NCBI GenBank assembly: GCA_020426005.1
Contig: JAGQQW010000004.1
Coordinates: forward strand, 1 to 64,000
Reading direction: 5' to 3'
Length of the DNA stretch: 64,000 nucleotides
Source of the DNA: Planctomycetota bacterium
Lineage (GTDB): Bacteria; Planctomycetota; UBA1135; GCA-002748355
Both the position numbers and the translations under genes were made by a program. Below the pieces are notes generated by a model, which saw only the letters and a program-made list of their open reading frames with translations, was not told where the DNA came from and made no database searches. How positions within the stretch are numbered: position 1 is the stretch's first letter; each line of letters starts with the position of its first letter. Positions 28,214-36,643 of this stretch are shown piece after piece.

Positions 28214-30840
28214 GCGACCTCCTCTTTCCTGGGATTATCGAACACGGTCAACCCAGCGAGGTCGTGCACACGCGACGGGACGATGCAACTCGCGACGTAG
28301 CCGCACACGAAACAGCTCGCGATCCCGATCGTCGTGTAGAGATACCCGTGCACATGGCTGAAGCGCCACAGCGCGAACATGGTCGCAGAACCACAGAGTG
28401 CTCCGACGAGCGCCCCCACACCATTGGCGCGCCGCGTCAATGCACCGAGCGCGAAGAGGCCGCCGAGCACGCCCATGAACATGCCAAGCGTCATGATGAA
28501 CGCATCGAAGAGCGACTTGATCGTCGGATCGACGAAGAGCAGCGCGAGGAGCGTACCGCACACACCGAGGCCCAGCGTCAGAAGTCGCGCCGCTCGTAGA
28601 TAACCCCGCTCCGATCGACACGTGCGGAGCGGCCGCAAGAAGTCCGTGACGAGGACCGTCGCGCTCGAGTTCATGCTCGTCGACACGGTCGATTGTGCAG
28701 CTGCGAAGAGGCCAGCGACGATCAAACCGGCGAGCCCCGCAGGCATTTCGCGCGCGATGAACATCGGAAAGATCTGATCCGTCGTGATCGTCGGGTCCAA
28801 GCGTTCTGGATGCGATCGATAGTAGGTGAACAGCGCAGTTCCGATCCCGAAGAACAAGAGCGTCGCGGGGATCGTCAGCACCGCGTTGGTCCAGATCGCA
28901 CGTGCAGCAGTCTTGGGACTGGACGTAGTCAAGTAGCGTTGCACGACCGCTTGATCGGCGGTGTAGGAGGAGAAGTTCTGGCCGACGGCACCGACCACGA
29001 TCGCCCACAGAGCAATTTGAGAACTCGACGCATCCCAATGCGTGTTGGCAATCCGGAACTTGCCCGCGACCGTTCCGTCGTGTGCGAAGCCCTCGAGACC
29101 GCCGTCCGTTCCCGACACTGCCATCGCAAAGGCGATCGCCGCACCACACAACAATACGACGGCTTGCAGCGTGTCGGTCCAGATCACGGCACCGACTCCC
29201 CCCATCGTCGCGTAGAGCACGCTCAACGCGCCAATCAGCAAGACCGATTCGACAGGCCCGAGCGTCGTCGCGACGGAGAGCGCGAGCCCCGTCAACGACA
29301 TCACGATCGCCATGCGAAAGACATGAAAGAGAGAGAAGCAAGCGCTCGCGAACCAACGCACCGAACGATCGAAGCGCTTCTCGAAGTACTCGTATGCACT
29401 CGTCGCGTCGATGCGCCGGTAGAACGGCATCGCCAGATACACCGCGACGAAGGCAACCAGCGGGATCATCGCGTTCCCGACCGAGTAGACCCAATCCTGC
29501 GCGAACGTCTTCGACGGAATGCCGGTGAACGTGAGCGAGCTCAGCATCGTCGCGAAGATGCTGCATCCGGCAGCCCACCACGGCACGTGCTTGCCACCAC
29601 GGAAGTACTCGTCGGTGCTCCGTGTCTTCCGCGCCCAGTAGAAACCGACACCGACGACCGACAGGAGGTAGATCGACAGCACGAGGAAGTTGGCGACGCC
29701 GAACTCTCGGTGGTTCCTCACGACGCGGACGCGCCAAACGTCCGGAGTCCGCACGCGCGGACGCACTTCGCCACTCGGAACCAGAATCGAGTCACCATGG
29801 CGCACCGCGGAGGTCGTGACTTGATTGACCGGTGACGGACCTCCTGTCGTCCACGTATCGGTGATCGTGTGGTAGACGAGGCTCTCACGAGGAAAACCAG
29901 GGTGCTCATCGCGCAGCTCGTCAGCGCGACCGAAGAGGGTGCCGTCATCTCCCCCGAGCACGAGGATGTGACTCTGGCCATAGGGTGCAGCAGTGCCCGC
30001 CATCACACAGCGCGGAACGTCGGCGCACCGGCGCCAGGCTCCCTTGCGCGGCGCGAAGCACCAAACGTCCTCGAGGACTTCCACCTTCCCCTCGACTTCG
30101 CGACGGCCGCTCATCACGTACAAGCTGTCGCCGTAGCCATCGTGCTGTACGGCAGCGACGGCGAATGCACGTGCAACACCGGGAAACGGATCGAGCTCAC
30201 GCCACGCAAACTCGGCGTTCGTTTCCCGAGCCGTGAGATCGAGAGCGAAGAAGCGCCGCGTCGCATTCGCGAGTTCGCTCGCGATCTGGCCCGTGACGCA
30301 GTAGATCGTGTCGTCGATCCGTCCGGCCACGCCGTGGACGAGCGGCACCGGCAATTCGGGCCACTTCTCGATCGCCACGTCCTGACCGCCCTTCGAACAG
30401 CGCAACGCGAACACGTCACGAAAGACCGTGCGACCGTCACTACCACCGATGCAAACCACACCTTCCCGTGTCGAGACGGAACATCCGTACGCAGTCTTGT
30501 GCGGGAGCACACCTGCGACTCGCCATCTCGTAGGTTCGCCATCGATAGGGAGCACGTGAATCGCGTCATGCCAGCGCTTTTCGCTACTCCAGACGGGTAA
30601 CGGAAAGTTCGCTCCGCCCGCGACGATCAGCGCGCCGGCGTCGATACCGACGAACGGACCCGCGACACCCGGATTGTCAGGAAGCGTCGCGAACACGTCC
30701 CACTCGAGCCGCGGCCCCTGCGCGATCGCGAGGACCGCCGTCGCGAGCGCGAACACGCATGCGAGCAGCGTTCTGCGCTCAACGTGCACCGCGGCTCCAT
30801 TCGAAGAACCCGATTGCATCGAGGCCTGTACGAAGTTCAT
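28210..30840 (-). CDS. Fused Kelch mutarotase (NanM-like) and Na+:solute symporter
   Basis: An 876-residue fusion. After a signal-type helix ([16 protein letters not shown]), residues about 45-370 form Kelch blades in the style of the cyclically permuted sialic-acid mutarotases NanM/YjhT ([42 protein letters not shown]). From about 385 a sodium:solute symporter follows ([55 protein letters not shown]) with about 13 TM helices. Placing the mutarotase in front of the carrier suggests that the anomer is converted at the membrane before uptake. The gene overlaps the lyase gene by 62 bp if the ATG at 30840 is right; a GTG at 30789 is an alternative start. It sits between the lyase and epimerase genes. 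Confidence 0.88.
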   Translation of the reverse strand: MNFVQASMQSGSSNGAAVHVERRTLLACVFALATAVLAIAQGPRLEWDVFATLPDNPGVAGPFVGIDAGALIVAGGANFPLPVWSSEKRWHDAIHVLPIDGEPTRWRVAGVLPHKTAYGCSVSTREGVVCIGGSDGRTVFRDVFALRCSKGGQDVAIEKWPELPVPLVHGVAGRIDDTIYCVTGQIASELANATRRFFALDLTARETNAEFAWRELDPFPGVARAFAVAAVQHDGYGDSLYVMSGRREVEGKVEVLEDVWCFAPRKGAWRRCADVPRCVMAGTAAPYGQSHILVLGGDDGTLFGRADELRDEHPGFPRESLVYHTITDTWTTGGPSPVNQVTTSAVRHGDSILVPSGEVRPRVRTPDVWRVRVVRNHREFGVANFLVLSIYLLSVVGVGFYWARKTRSTDEYFRGGKHVPWWAAGCSIFATMLSSLTFTGIPSKTFAQDWVYSVGNAMIPLVAFVAVYLAMPFYRRIDATSAYEYFEKRFDRSVRWFASACFSLFHVFRMAIVMSLTGLALSVATTLGPVESVLLIGALSVLYATMGGVGAVIWTDTLQAVVLLCGAAIAFAMAVSGTDGGLEGFAHDGTVAGKFRIANTHWDASSSQIALWAIVVGAVGQNFSSYTADQAVVQRYLTTSSPKTAARAIWTNAVLTIPATLLFFGIGTALFTYYRSHPERLDPTITTDQIFPMFIAREMPAGLAGLIVAGLFAAAQSTVSTSMNSSATVLVTDFLRPLRTCRSERGYLRAARLLTLGLGVCGTLLALLFVDPTIKSLFDAFIMTLGMFMGVLGGLFALGALTRRANGVGALVGALCGSATMFALWRFSHVHGYLYTTIGIASCFVCGYVASCIVPSRVHDLAGLTVFDNPRKEEVA

Positions 30841-31714
30841 CGACTTCGCTCGGTGACAGTCCTCGCAGCGGCGCGCGGCAAGGACCGAGGTCGAGACCTT
30901 GCATGCGCAGGACTTCTTTCATTGCCGAGTGGAACGGGAAGCGCGCGATCGCACGCACCATCGCGACCGAACGTGATTGCGCTGCGCGCGCGCGTGGCAT
31001 GTCGCCGCTCTCGAACGCGCCCTCGAGCTCGAGATAGAGCGGCGCTGCGATGTTGTACGTGCTCCCGATCGCCGCACGGGTGCCCGTGGCGAGTGCACCG
31101 AGCAGCATCTCGTCGGTCCCCCAGACGATGTCGAAACGACCATCGGCGAGCTCGAGACACGCCTGGAAGTCATGGAGCTGCGGAGCGGAGAATTTGATGC
31201 CGACGAGCGTATCGATCCCACGCCCGCTGCTCTCGAGACACGCCTCGCACAAGAACGTCGACATGTCGAGACCGACATGCGTGAGCACGGGGATGTGGTA
31301 GTAGTAGAACGGCGTTTCGGGGGCGGCACTCGCGATGTCGGCCATGCAATCGACGAGAACACGCGAACTCGTGATCGGATAGTACGAAGGACACGTCGCC
31401 GAGATCGCCGCGACGGACAGCGACTGTGCGTGTTCGGCAAGACGTCGAGCTTCCTCGATACTGTTGTGCCCGACCTGGACGATCACCGGCACTCGCTCGC
31501 GGACGGCGGCGACATAGGCCTCGGTGACCTCCATACGCTCGTCGCAGGACAGCGACATCCCTTCGCCCGTACTGCCACAGACATAGAGTCCGCGAACCCC
31601 GTCCTCGACCAAGCGCTCGACGATGTCGGGCACGCGGGACGTCGCGAGCCGTCCGTCGCGCTCGAGCGGCGTGTAGGTCGCTGCGACGAGTCCCGACAAG
31701 GGTGTGTGCTTCAT
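30779..31714 (-). CDS. nanA: N-acetylneuraminate lyase-like (DHDPS/NanA family)
   Basis: A 311-residue TIM-barrel aldolase. ATG 31714 begins [17 protein letters not shown], the standard N-terminus for the family; a longer frame running back across the sulfatase gene is rejected. Motifs: GSTGEG (48-53), the YYYHIP segment (137-142) holding the catalytic Tyr, and GIKFS with Schiff-base Lys174. YYYHIP plus GIKFS recalls the animal N-acetylneuraminate lyases more than DapA or E. coli NanA. The reaction would be sialic acid to ManNAc plus pyruvate. It is the first gene of a lyase, mutarotase-symporter and epimerase operon. Another DHDPS-family aldolase activity cannot be excluded. Confidence 0.85.
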   Translation of the reverse strand: MKHTPLSGLVAATYTPLERDGRLATSRVPDIVERLVEDGVRGLYVCGSTGEGMSLSCDERMEVTEAYVAAVRERVPVIVQVGHNSIEEARRLAEHAQSLSVAAISATCPSYYPITSSRVLVDCMADIASAAPETPFYYYHIPVLTHVGLDMSTFLCEACLESSGRGIDTLVGIKFSAPQLHDFQACLELADGRFDIVWGTDEMLLGALATGTRAAIGSTYNIAAPLYLELEGAFESGDMPRARAAQSRSVAMVRAIARFPFHSAMKEVLRMQGLDLGPCRAPLRGLSPSEVDELRTGLDAIGFFEWSRGAR

Positions 31715-31828
31715 CGCGAAAACGATGGCGAGTCCGTCGTCGGTCGTCATCGAGAATCCGTGCGGAAGCACGAAGACGGCTACAATCTTCGCAGCCGATC
31801 GGAACGAAGCCACGACAGCAGCCACCTC

Positions 31829-33325
31829 ATGCGCATGTTCGACCACGATGTCTCGCCTTCTGTGCATGGGCGCCGCGCCCTTGCATTGAAGCTCCTCGTC
31901 TTGACGGCGGCGTGGACCACGGCAGGATCGGTCGCCGCCGTTGCCACCGCACACGAGGACCGACCGCGCAACATCCTCTTCATCCTCTCTGACGATCAAC
32001 GCCACGATCAGCTGTCGTGTGCTGGACACCCGATCGTCGAGACGCCCCACCTCGATGCTCTTGCCAAACGTGGGACGCGCTTCCGACGAGCGTTCGTAAC
32101 GACGCCAATCTGTGCAGCGAGTCGCGCGTCGATCCTGACCGGTCTCTACGAGCGCACGCATCGCACGACGTTTCGTACGAAAGCGATGGCAGCCGAGCAC
32201 TTCGAGACGAGCTATCCGCTCGTGCTGCATCGAGCCGGATATCGCACGGGCTTCATCGGCAAATTCGGGGTGAACGTACCCCAGGAGTTGCGCAAAGAGA
32301 GCTTCGACGTCTTCTCGCCGATCTCGACCAATCCGTACTTCAAGAAACAGCCGGACGGAACGAAACGGCACACGAGCGAGATCATCGGCGATCGCGCGAC
32401 CCTGTTCCTTCGCGAGCAGGATCCAAAACAGCCGTTCTGCCTGTCGATCAGCTTCCACGCCGTGCACGCCGAGGACAGCGACAAGGAGAACCACTATCCG
32501 TGGCCGATCGCGATGGATGGTCGCTACGAAGACGTGGCCATCCCACCACCCGCGATGTCGGATCCCGCGATCTACGAAGCCCACCCGGCATTCTTGAAGA
32601 CCTCGCTCAATCGCCAGCGCTTCTTCTGGCGCTGGGACACGCCCGAGAAGTACGAAAGAAACATGCGCGCGTACTACCGAATGCTGAGCGGCATGGACCG
32701 GGTGATCGGTCGCGTACTGGATGCACTGCGCTCGCAGGGTCTCGAAGAGAACACGCTCGTCATCTTCTGCGGGGACAACGGCTATTTCCTGGGGCAGCGA
32801 GGGTTCGCCGGGAAGTGGTCGCACTACGACGAATCGCTGCGTGTTCCCCTGATCCTCGCGGATCCGCGCGCTCCGGAGTCCGCACGCGGCACCGTAAACG
32901 ACGCGTTCGCGCTCAACATCGACATCGCCGCGACGATCCTCGACGCGGCAGGGGTCTCCGTTCCCGAGAGCTACCAAGGTCGGAGCCTGCTCGAGATCGT
33001 GCAGGGCAGACCACCGAAGTCGTGGCGCAACGAGTTCTTCTGCGAGCACTTGATGCACTATCCGCCACGCAAGGGAACGCAGGACGGAGGCATTCCCAAG
33101 TGGGAAGGGATCCGGCAAGAGCGCTGGAGCTACGCGCGCTATTTCGAACAGGAACCGGTCTACGAGTACTTGCACGACTTGCAGAACGATCCACAGCAGC
33201 TCCACAACCTCGCGCTCGAACCCGAGTTCGCTGAGACGCTGCGTCGACTGCGTGAACGATGCACGGCGCGGCGTGACGAACTCGGCGGTGCGTGGAGTCT
33301 CGAGAAATACCCTCTACAGCGCTGA
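31829..33325 (+). CDS. Secreted type I sulfatase
   Basis: A 498-residue member of the formylglycine sulfatase family. The signal region is LALKLLVLTAAWTTAGSVAA. Metal ligands begin at DDQ (55-57, after NILFILS). The sulfatase signature is CAASR, so Cys95 would be converted to formylglycine (C-x-A-x-R class). Further motifs are GKFG, FHAVHAE, VIFCGDNGYFLGQRG and KWSHYDESLRVPL. The overall pattern is close to iduronate- or choline-sulfatase-like enzymes of Planctomycetota. It is divergent from the sialic-acid operon across 114 bp, which suggests co-regulation and removal of sulfate from the same glycan. The exact substrate is unknown. No anaerobic maturase is in the window. Confidence 0.9.
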   Translation: MRMFDHDVSPSVHGRRALALKLLVLTAAWTTAGSVAAVATAHEDRPRNILFILSDDQRHDQLSCAGHPIVETPHLDALAKRGTRFRRAFVTTPICAASRASILTGLYERTHRTTFRTKAMAAEHFETSYPLVLHRAGYRTGFIGKFGVNVPQELRKESFDVFSPISTNPYFKKQPDGTKRHTSEIIGDRATLFLREQDPKQPFCLSISFHAVHAEDSDKENHYPWPIAMDGRYEDVAIPPPAMSDPAIYEAHPAFLKTSLNRQRFFWRWDTPEKYERNMRAYYRMLSGMDRVIGRVLDALRSQGLEENTLVIFCGDNGYFLGQRGFAGKWSHYDESLRVPLILADPRAPESARGTVNDAFALNIDIAATILDAAGVSVPESYQGRSLLEIVQGRPPKSWRNEFFCEHLMHYPPRKGTQDGGIPKWEGIRQERWSYARYFEQEPVYEYLHDLQNDPQQLHNLALEPEFAETLRRLRERCTARRDELGGAWSLEKYPLQR

Positions 33326-33327
33326 TC

Positions 33328-33350
33328 GCTCCGCTGACGACGAGCGGGGC
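33328..33350. terminator. Possible bidirectional hairpin between convergent genes
   Basis: An 8-bp stem with one mismatch (33328-33335 with 33343-33350) and a 7-nt loop occupies the 29 bp between two convergent genes. There is no T-tract. Confidence 0.3.
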
Positions 33351-33354
33351 TTCC

Positions 33355-34794
33355 TCACTGGATGAACTCTGCGAGGACGTTGCCGAGTCTCGGCTGCGCG
33401 TCCAAGAAGAGCGGCTGATAGCACAGTTGCACGCCACGCAACTGCGCATTCGCAGGGATCGGCACAGGGAACGTCGCCGCACGTGTCGTCGAGATGTTCA
33501 CAGCGCCCGCGGTCATGGTTTGCACCGGATCCAGCCCGAGGATTCCGAGCTTGCCGAGGCCGAGTCTGCCGAGCTTCGGTGCGAAGAGCAGGATCGATGG
33601 CGTCGGGCGATCGGCGTACCCGGGCTTCGCGTGCACGTGCAGCGCGTACATGCCACCGACGCTCGGTGGTTCGTCGGCATCGAGGTGGTGATGCAGGTTC
33701 ACTGCAACGTGCTTGGCGTACGAATGAACGATGTCCGCATCTCCATCGGCGTCGAAATCCCCAATAAGCCCCAAGTGCATTGAGGCGCGCAGCGGCATCC
33801 GGATGGATGCATCGACCAAGCGTCCGCTCCCATCGTTGAGCCACAACATCCGTGCTGCAACGACGTCCATGTCGCCATCACCGTCTAGGTCGGCAATCGC
33901 GGCCTCATCCGTGGTCCAACTTGCTGGCATGTGGGATTTGGTGACATCGAGGTACGTGCCTGCTCCTTTGCCGAATAGCAGCCGTTTCGTGATGCCGGCA
34001 TAAAACACGTCTTGGATGCCGTCGCTATCGAAGTCCGCGACTTTCGCCGTCCAACCACCTGGCACCTGGAACTTGGTCGATAGGGCGAACCGAGCGTTGC
34101 CGACGTTCTCGACAACGAGCACTGGAGATTCACAAAGCAGATCCAGATCCCCATCATTGTCGAGATCGACGGCCACGATCGACACCGGCAACCCATATGG
34201 GAGGAAGTTCGGAAGCCCGCTGCTCGCGTCCCGAAACTTGCCTGTTCCATCGTTGAGAAACAACTGATGCGACTGTTTCCCGGAACCGCTGACGAAGAAC
34301 ACGTCCGTGTCGCCATCGCCGTCTGCATCGAACACGACCTGCGCACTCGTCCATTGCGCGTTGGCCGGGAAGTTCTGACTCATGTCCGCGAACACACCGC
34401 TGCCGTTGTTGAGCAGCAGACTGTTCGGAAAGTCCGTGTCGTTGGCGATGATCAAGTCCAAATCGCCATCGGCATCGACATCGGCAGCGTCGATCTGAGT
34501 CGACGCGACACGCGGCCCCAAGTTCGGAATGCGCGTCTTCGTTTCGTCCCGGAACCCACCCGTCCCGTCGTTGATCCAAAGGAGCACGCCGCCGTAGTCG
34601 GCGGCGATCAGGATGTCGAGCAACCCGTCCTTGTTCACGTCCGCCGTTGCACTGTTGTAGTGGCTGATTGGCCAAGCCGGCAGAGCGTGGAAGCGACTTG
34701 TCCGGAACTGATGGTGATCCGTCTGTGCTGCTTGTTGTGCGATGGAAACCGTGCATGCCAGCGACATGGCGAGGCCGAAATCGAGAATGCGCAT
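33355..34794 (-). CDS. Secreted FG-GAP/VCBS repeat protein with shared C-terminal module
   Basis: A 479-residue protein. The signal peptide is DFGLAMSLACTVSIAQQ, and a GGAG site lies 7 nt upstream of the ATG. FG-GAP/VCBS repeats fill residues about 40-365: ATADVNKDGLLDILIAADYG, DAADVDADGDLDLIIANDTD, FDADGDGDTDVFFVSG, AVDLDNDGDLDLLCES, ADFDSDGIQDVFYAG and GDFDADGDADIVHS, each with a calcium-loop DxDxDG. The last 95 residues form the shared C-terminal module (VPIPANAQLRGVQLCYQ, then LGNVLAEFI). A predicted secreted or surface beta-propeller of unknown ligand. It is convergent with the sulfatase gene. Confidence 0.85.
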   Translation of the reverse strand: MRILDFGLAMSLACTVSIAQQAAQTDHHQFRTSRFHALPAWPISHYNSATADVNKDGLLDILIAADYGGVLLWINDGTGGFRDETKTRIPNLGPRVASTQIDAADVDADGDLDLIIANDTDFPNSLLLNNGSGVFADMSQNFPANAQWTSAQVVFDADGDGDTDVFFVSGSGKQSHQLFLNDGTGKFRDASSGLPNFLPYGLPVSIVAVDLDNDGDLDLLCESPVLVVENVGNARFALSTKFQVPGGWTAKVADFDSDGIQDVFYAGITKRLLFGKGAGTYLDVTKSHMPASWTTDEAAIADLDGDGDMDVVAARMLWLNDGSGRLVDASIRMPLRASMHLGLIGDFDADGDADIVHSYAKHVAVNLHHHLDADEPPSVGGMYALHVHAKPGYADRPTPSILLFAPKLGRLGLGKLGILGLDPVQTMTAGAVNISTTRAATFPVPIPANAQLRGVQLCYQPLFLDAQPRLGNVLAEFIQ

Positions 34795-34986
34795 CGGGGG
34801 ACTCCGTTCGTGAGGTGTCCATCGTCACGGCAAGAGGCATGCCGAGCCTGAGACCACTGTCGGCCACAATCACATGCCAATTGCGTCTCGGATCGAGTAC
34901 GGATACGTCACGCACGTGGAGCACTTGTCGCAACGTGTTCCATTCGCGATCAGGACGCTCGCGGACCTTGCTGTTTCAACGAGCTG

Positions 34987-35616
34987 TCACCCCACCGGCC
35001 GCCGCAGAATCGTCTTGAGCCGCTCCGGCTCGACGCGGCGTGGATCCGACACGTAGATCTCGTGATGCAGCCCACGGAAGGCGAGCCCCTCCCGTTCGGC
35101 GAAGGCCTGCATGTGCGCGAGGGTCTCACCTTCGCGGTCGTACGGCCCGAGGTGCAGCATCTGCACGCAGCGGCCCTCCTTCAGCTTGACGATCTGCACG
35201 TCGTCGAACGGGCTCGGGTTCCCCTTCTCTCTTAGCTGCTTCTGTGCAGCCTTCAACTCACGGGCGCCGACGAACTCCGGGACGCGCACCGCCATACGCC
35301 ATGGCCACTCCTCTTTCGGAAGCGCGGCGAATGCCTCGTCCGAAAGCCCGTCGCGTCCCCAGAACGCTTCGAGCTTGCTGACGACGAAGTCCTTACCGCC
35401 AGCCTTGCACGTGAACTTCGTGGTGTAGGCAGCTGCATACAGCGCGCCGATGCGATGCCCGAACTCACTGTCGTCGTCCATCGAGCCCGACGCGTCGATT
35501 CCGACGCCATCGATCGCGAAGTAGCGCGCTGGACCGACCTCGACGAAGGTCGGCTTTTTCGGTTGTGCATACTCTGCTTTGTGCAGGGTGAACAAGTTGA
35601 TCTTGTCGCCAGTCAT
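34987..35616 (-). CDS. GyrI-like small-molecule-binding domain protein
   Basis: A 209-residue protein starting at ATG 35616, 5 nt after a strong AAGGAG. Landmarks KINLFTLHKAEYAQPKKPTF, VEVGPARYFAIDGVG, MLHLGPYDREGETLAHMQAF, and LHHEIYVSDPRR near the end are typical of stand-alone GyrI-like (SOUL/GyrI superfamily) proteins. These bind hydrophobic or cationic small molecules, and some are hydrolases or sequestering factors. The gene lies 10 bp downstream of an AraC regulator that itself ends in a GyrI-like domain. The two probably form a drug- or metabolite-responsive operon; the ligand is not known. Confidence 0.85.
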   Translation of the reverse strand: MTGDKINLFTLHKAEYAQPKKPTFVEVGPARYFAIDGVGIDASGSMDDDSEFGHRIGALYAAAYTTKFTCKAGGKDFVVSKLEAFWGRDGLSDEAFAALPKEEWPWRMAVRVPEFVGARELKAAQKQLREKGNPSPFDDVQIVKLKEGRCVQMLHLGPYDREGETLAHMQAFAEREGLAFRGLHHEIYVSDPRRVEPERLKTILRRPVG

Positions 35617-35626
35617 CGGGACTCCT

Positions 35627-36559
35627 TCATCGCGGTTCTTCCAAAAGGACGGCGACCTCCGTCTCGAGGTCTTCGGGAAGCGTCGTCTCCGGGTTGTCGA
35701 AGTAGTGCTCGATACACGGTCCGTCGTGCGGTTCACGCCCACTCACCGGCAACCAGTGACCGAACAGTGCGTGATACGTCTCCGAGAGATCTCGATAGGG
35801 ACCACGATGGAGCGTCGTCGCGTACGAACCGCCCAGAATCATGTCGAATGCGACCGAAGACGGTGCGTCCCTGGGCGGATCGCCAATGAGCGTGATGCAC
35901 GCGTCGAAGCGAATGTGCTCGGGAGCCGTGATTTCCGGATCGTCATGACAACGTCCGAGAATCTCACTGCGTCCTGTCATCAGGCCGCACGGTACGGCCC
36001 AGGCGAGGAGCTCGTCGAACGCCTCCCCGACGCCTTCGTAGGGCCCGACGTGTCGCACGAACGCGATCTGACGCGTGGGCAACTCCCGGATCGTGACGTC
36101 GATGTCGAGCGCTCTCGCTGCGGGAAGGTCTTCCACGAGATCGTCTCGAGGGACGTCGACGCGATAGTGCACCGCGTTGGGCGCGGACGGCCAGGTAAGC
36201 GGACGGTGGCGCGCACGGAACTCACTCGGCGAACACCCGAATCGTTCGCCGAACGCGCGCGTGAACGCCTCGTGTGCTTCATAACCGGCTTCGAACGCGA
36301 CCTGGGTCACGGGCCGCGCGCTGTGCTTGAGTCGCGCCGCCGCACGCTCGAGCCGGAGGCGACGCACGTGGCCCATCACCGACTCGCCAACCACTCCGCG
36401 AAAGATGCGATGGAAGTGATACCGCGAGAAGCACGCGACGTCCGCGAGATCCGCAGGGGACAGTGCATCGTCGAGGTGCGCCTGCACATAGGCGAGCGCG
36501 CGAGCAATGCGCCGGCGATAGTCGTCCTGGGTCGAAGGCTCGTTCACGGAGGGCAGCAT
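35627..36559 (-). CDS. AraC-family regulator with GyrI-like effector domain
   Basis: A 310-residue regulator. The N-terminal AraC DNA-binding domain (residues about 10-110) has two helix-turn-helices: LSPADLADVACFSRYHFHRI and VTQVAFEAGYEAHEAFTRAF, then FGCSPSEFR. Residues about 140-310 are a GyrI-like ligand-binding domain (RELPTRQIAFVRHVGPYEGV, ILGGSYATTLHRGPY). The order is as in Rob-type or YdeE-like regulators with C-terminal ligand binding. I chose the ATG at 36559; a GTG at 36574 is in frame. It is followed at 10 bp by a separate GyrI-like gene, its probable target. It may respond to toxic organic compounds (family inference). Confidence 0.9.
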   Translation of the reverse strand: MLPSVNEPSTQDDYRRRIARALAYVQAHLDDALSPADLADVACFSRYHFHRIFRGVVGESVMGHVRRLRLERAAARLKHSARPVTQVAFEAGYEAHEAFTRAFGERFGCSPSEFRARHRPLTWPSAPNAVHYRVDVPRDDLVEDLPAARALDIDVTIRELPTRQIAFVRHVGPYEGVGEAFDELLAWAVPCGLMTGRSEILGRCHDDPEITAPEHIRFDACITLIGDPPRDAPSSVAFDMILGGSYATTLHRGPYRDLSETYHALFGHWLPVSGREPHDGPCIEHYFDNPETTLPEDLETEVAVLLEEPR

Positions 36560-36643
36560 GACGCGACGAGTCACCGTTCGCTTGACCGTCCGTGCTCGAT
36601 GACCACGGAATCGGTGCGACCGTGAGTCGCGAGCCGAACGCGC

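Noticed and set aside
31715-33205. N-terminal extension of the NanA-like frame
   Set aside because: The added part is antisense to the sulfatase and resembles no domain; the family start [17 protein letters not shown] is at 31714.
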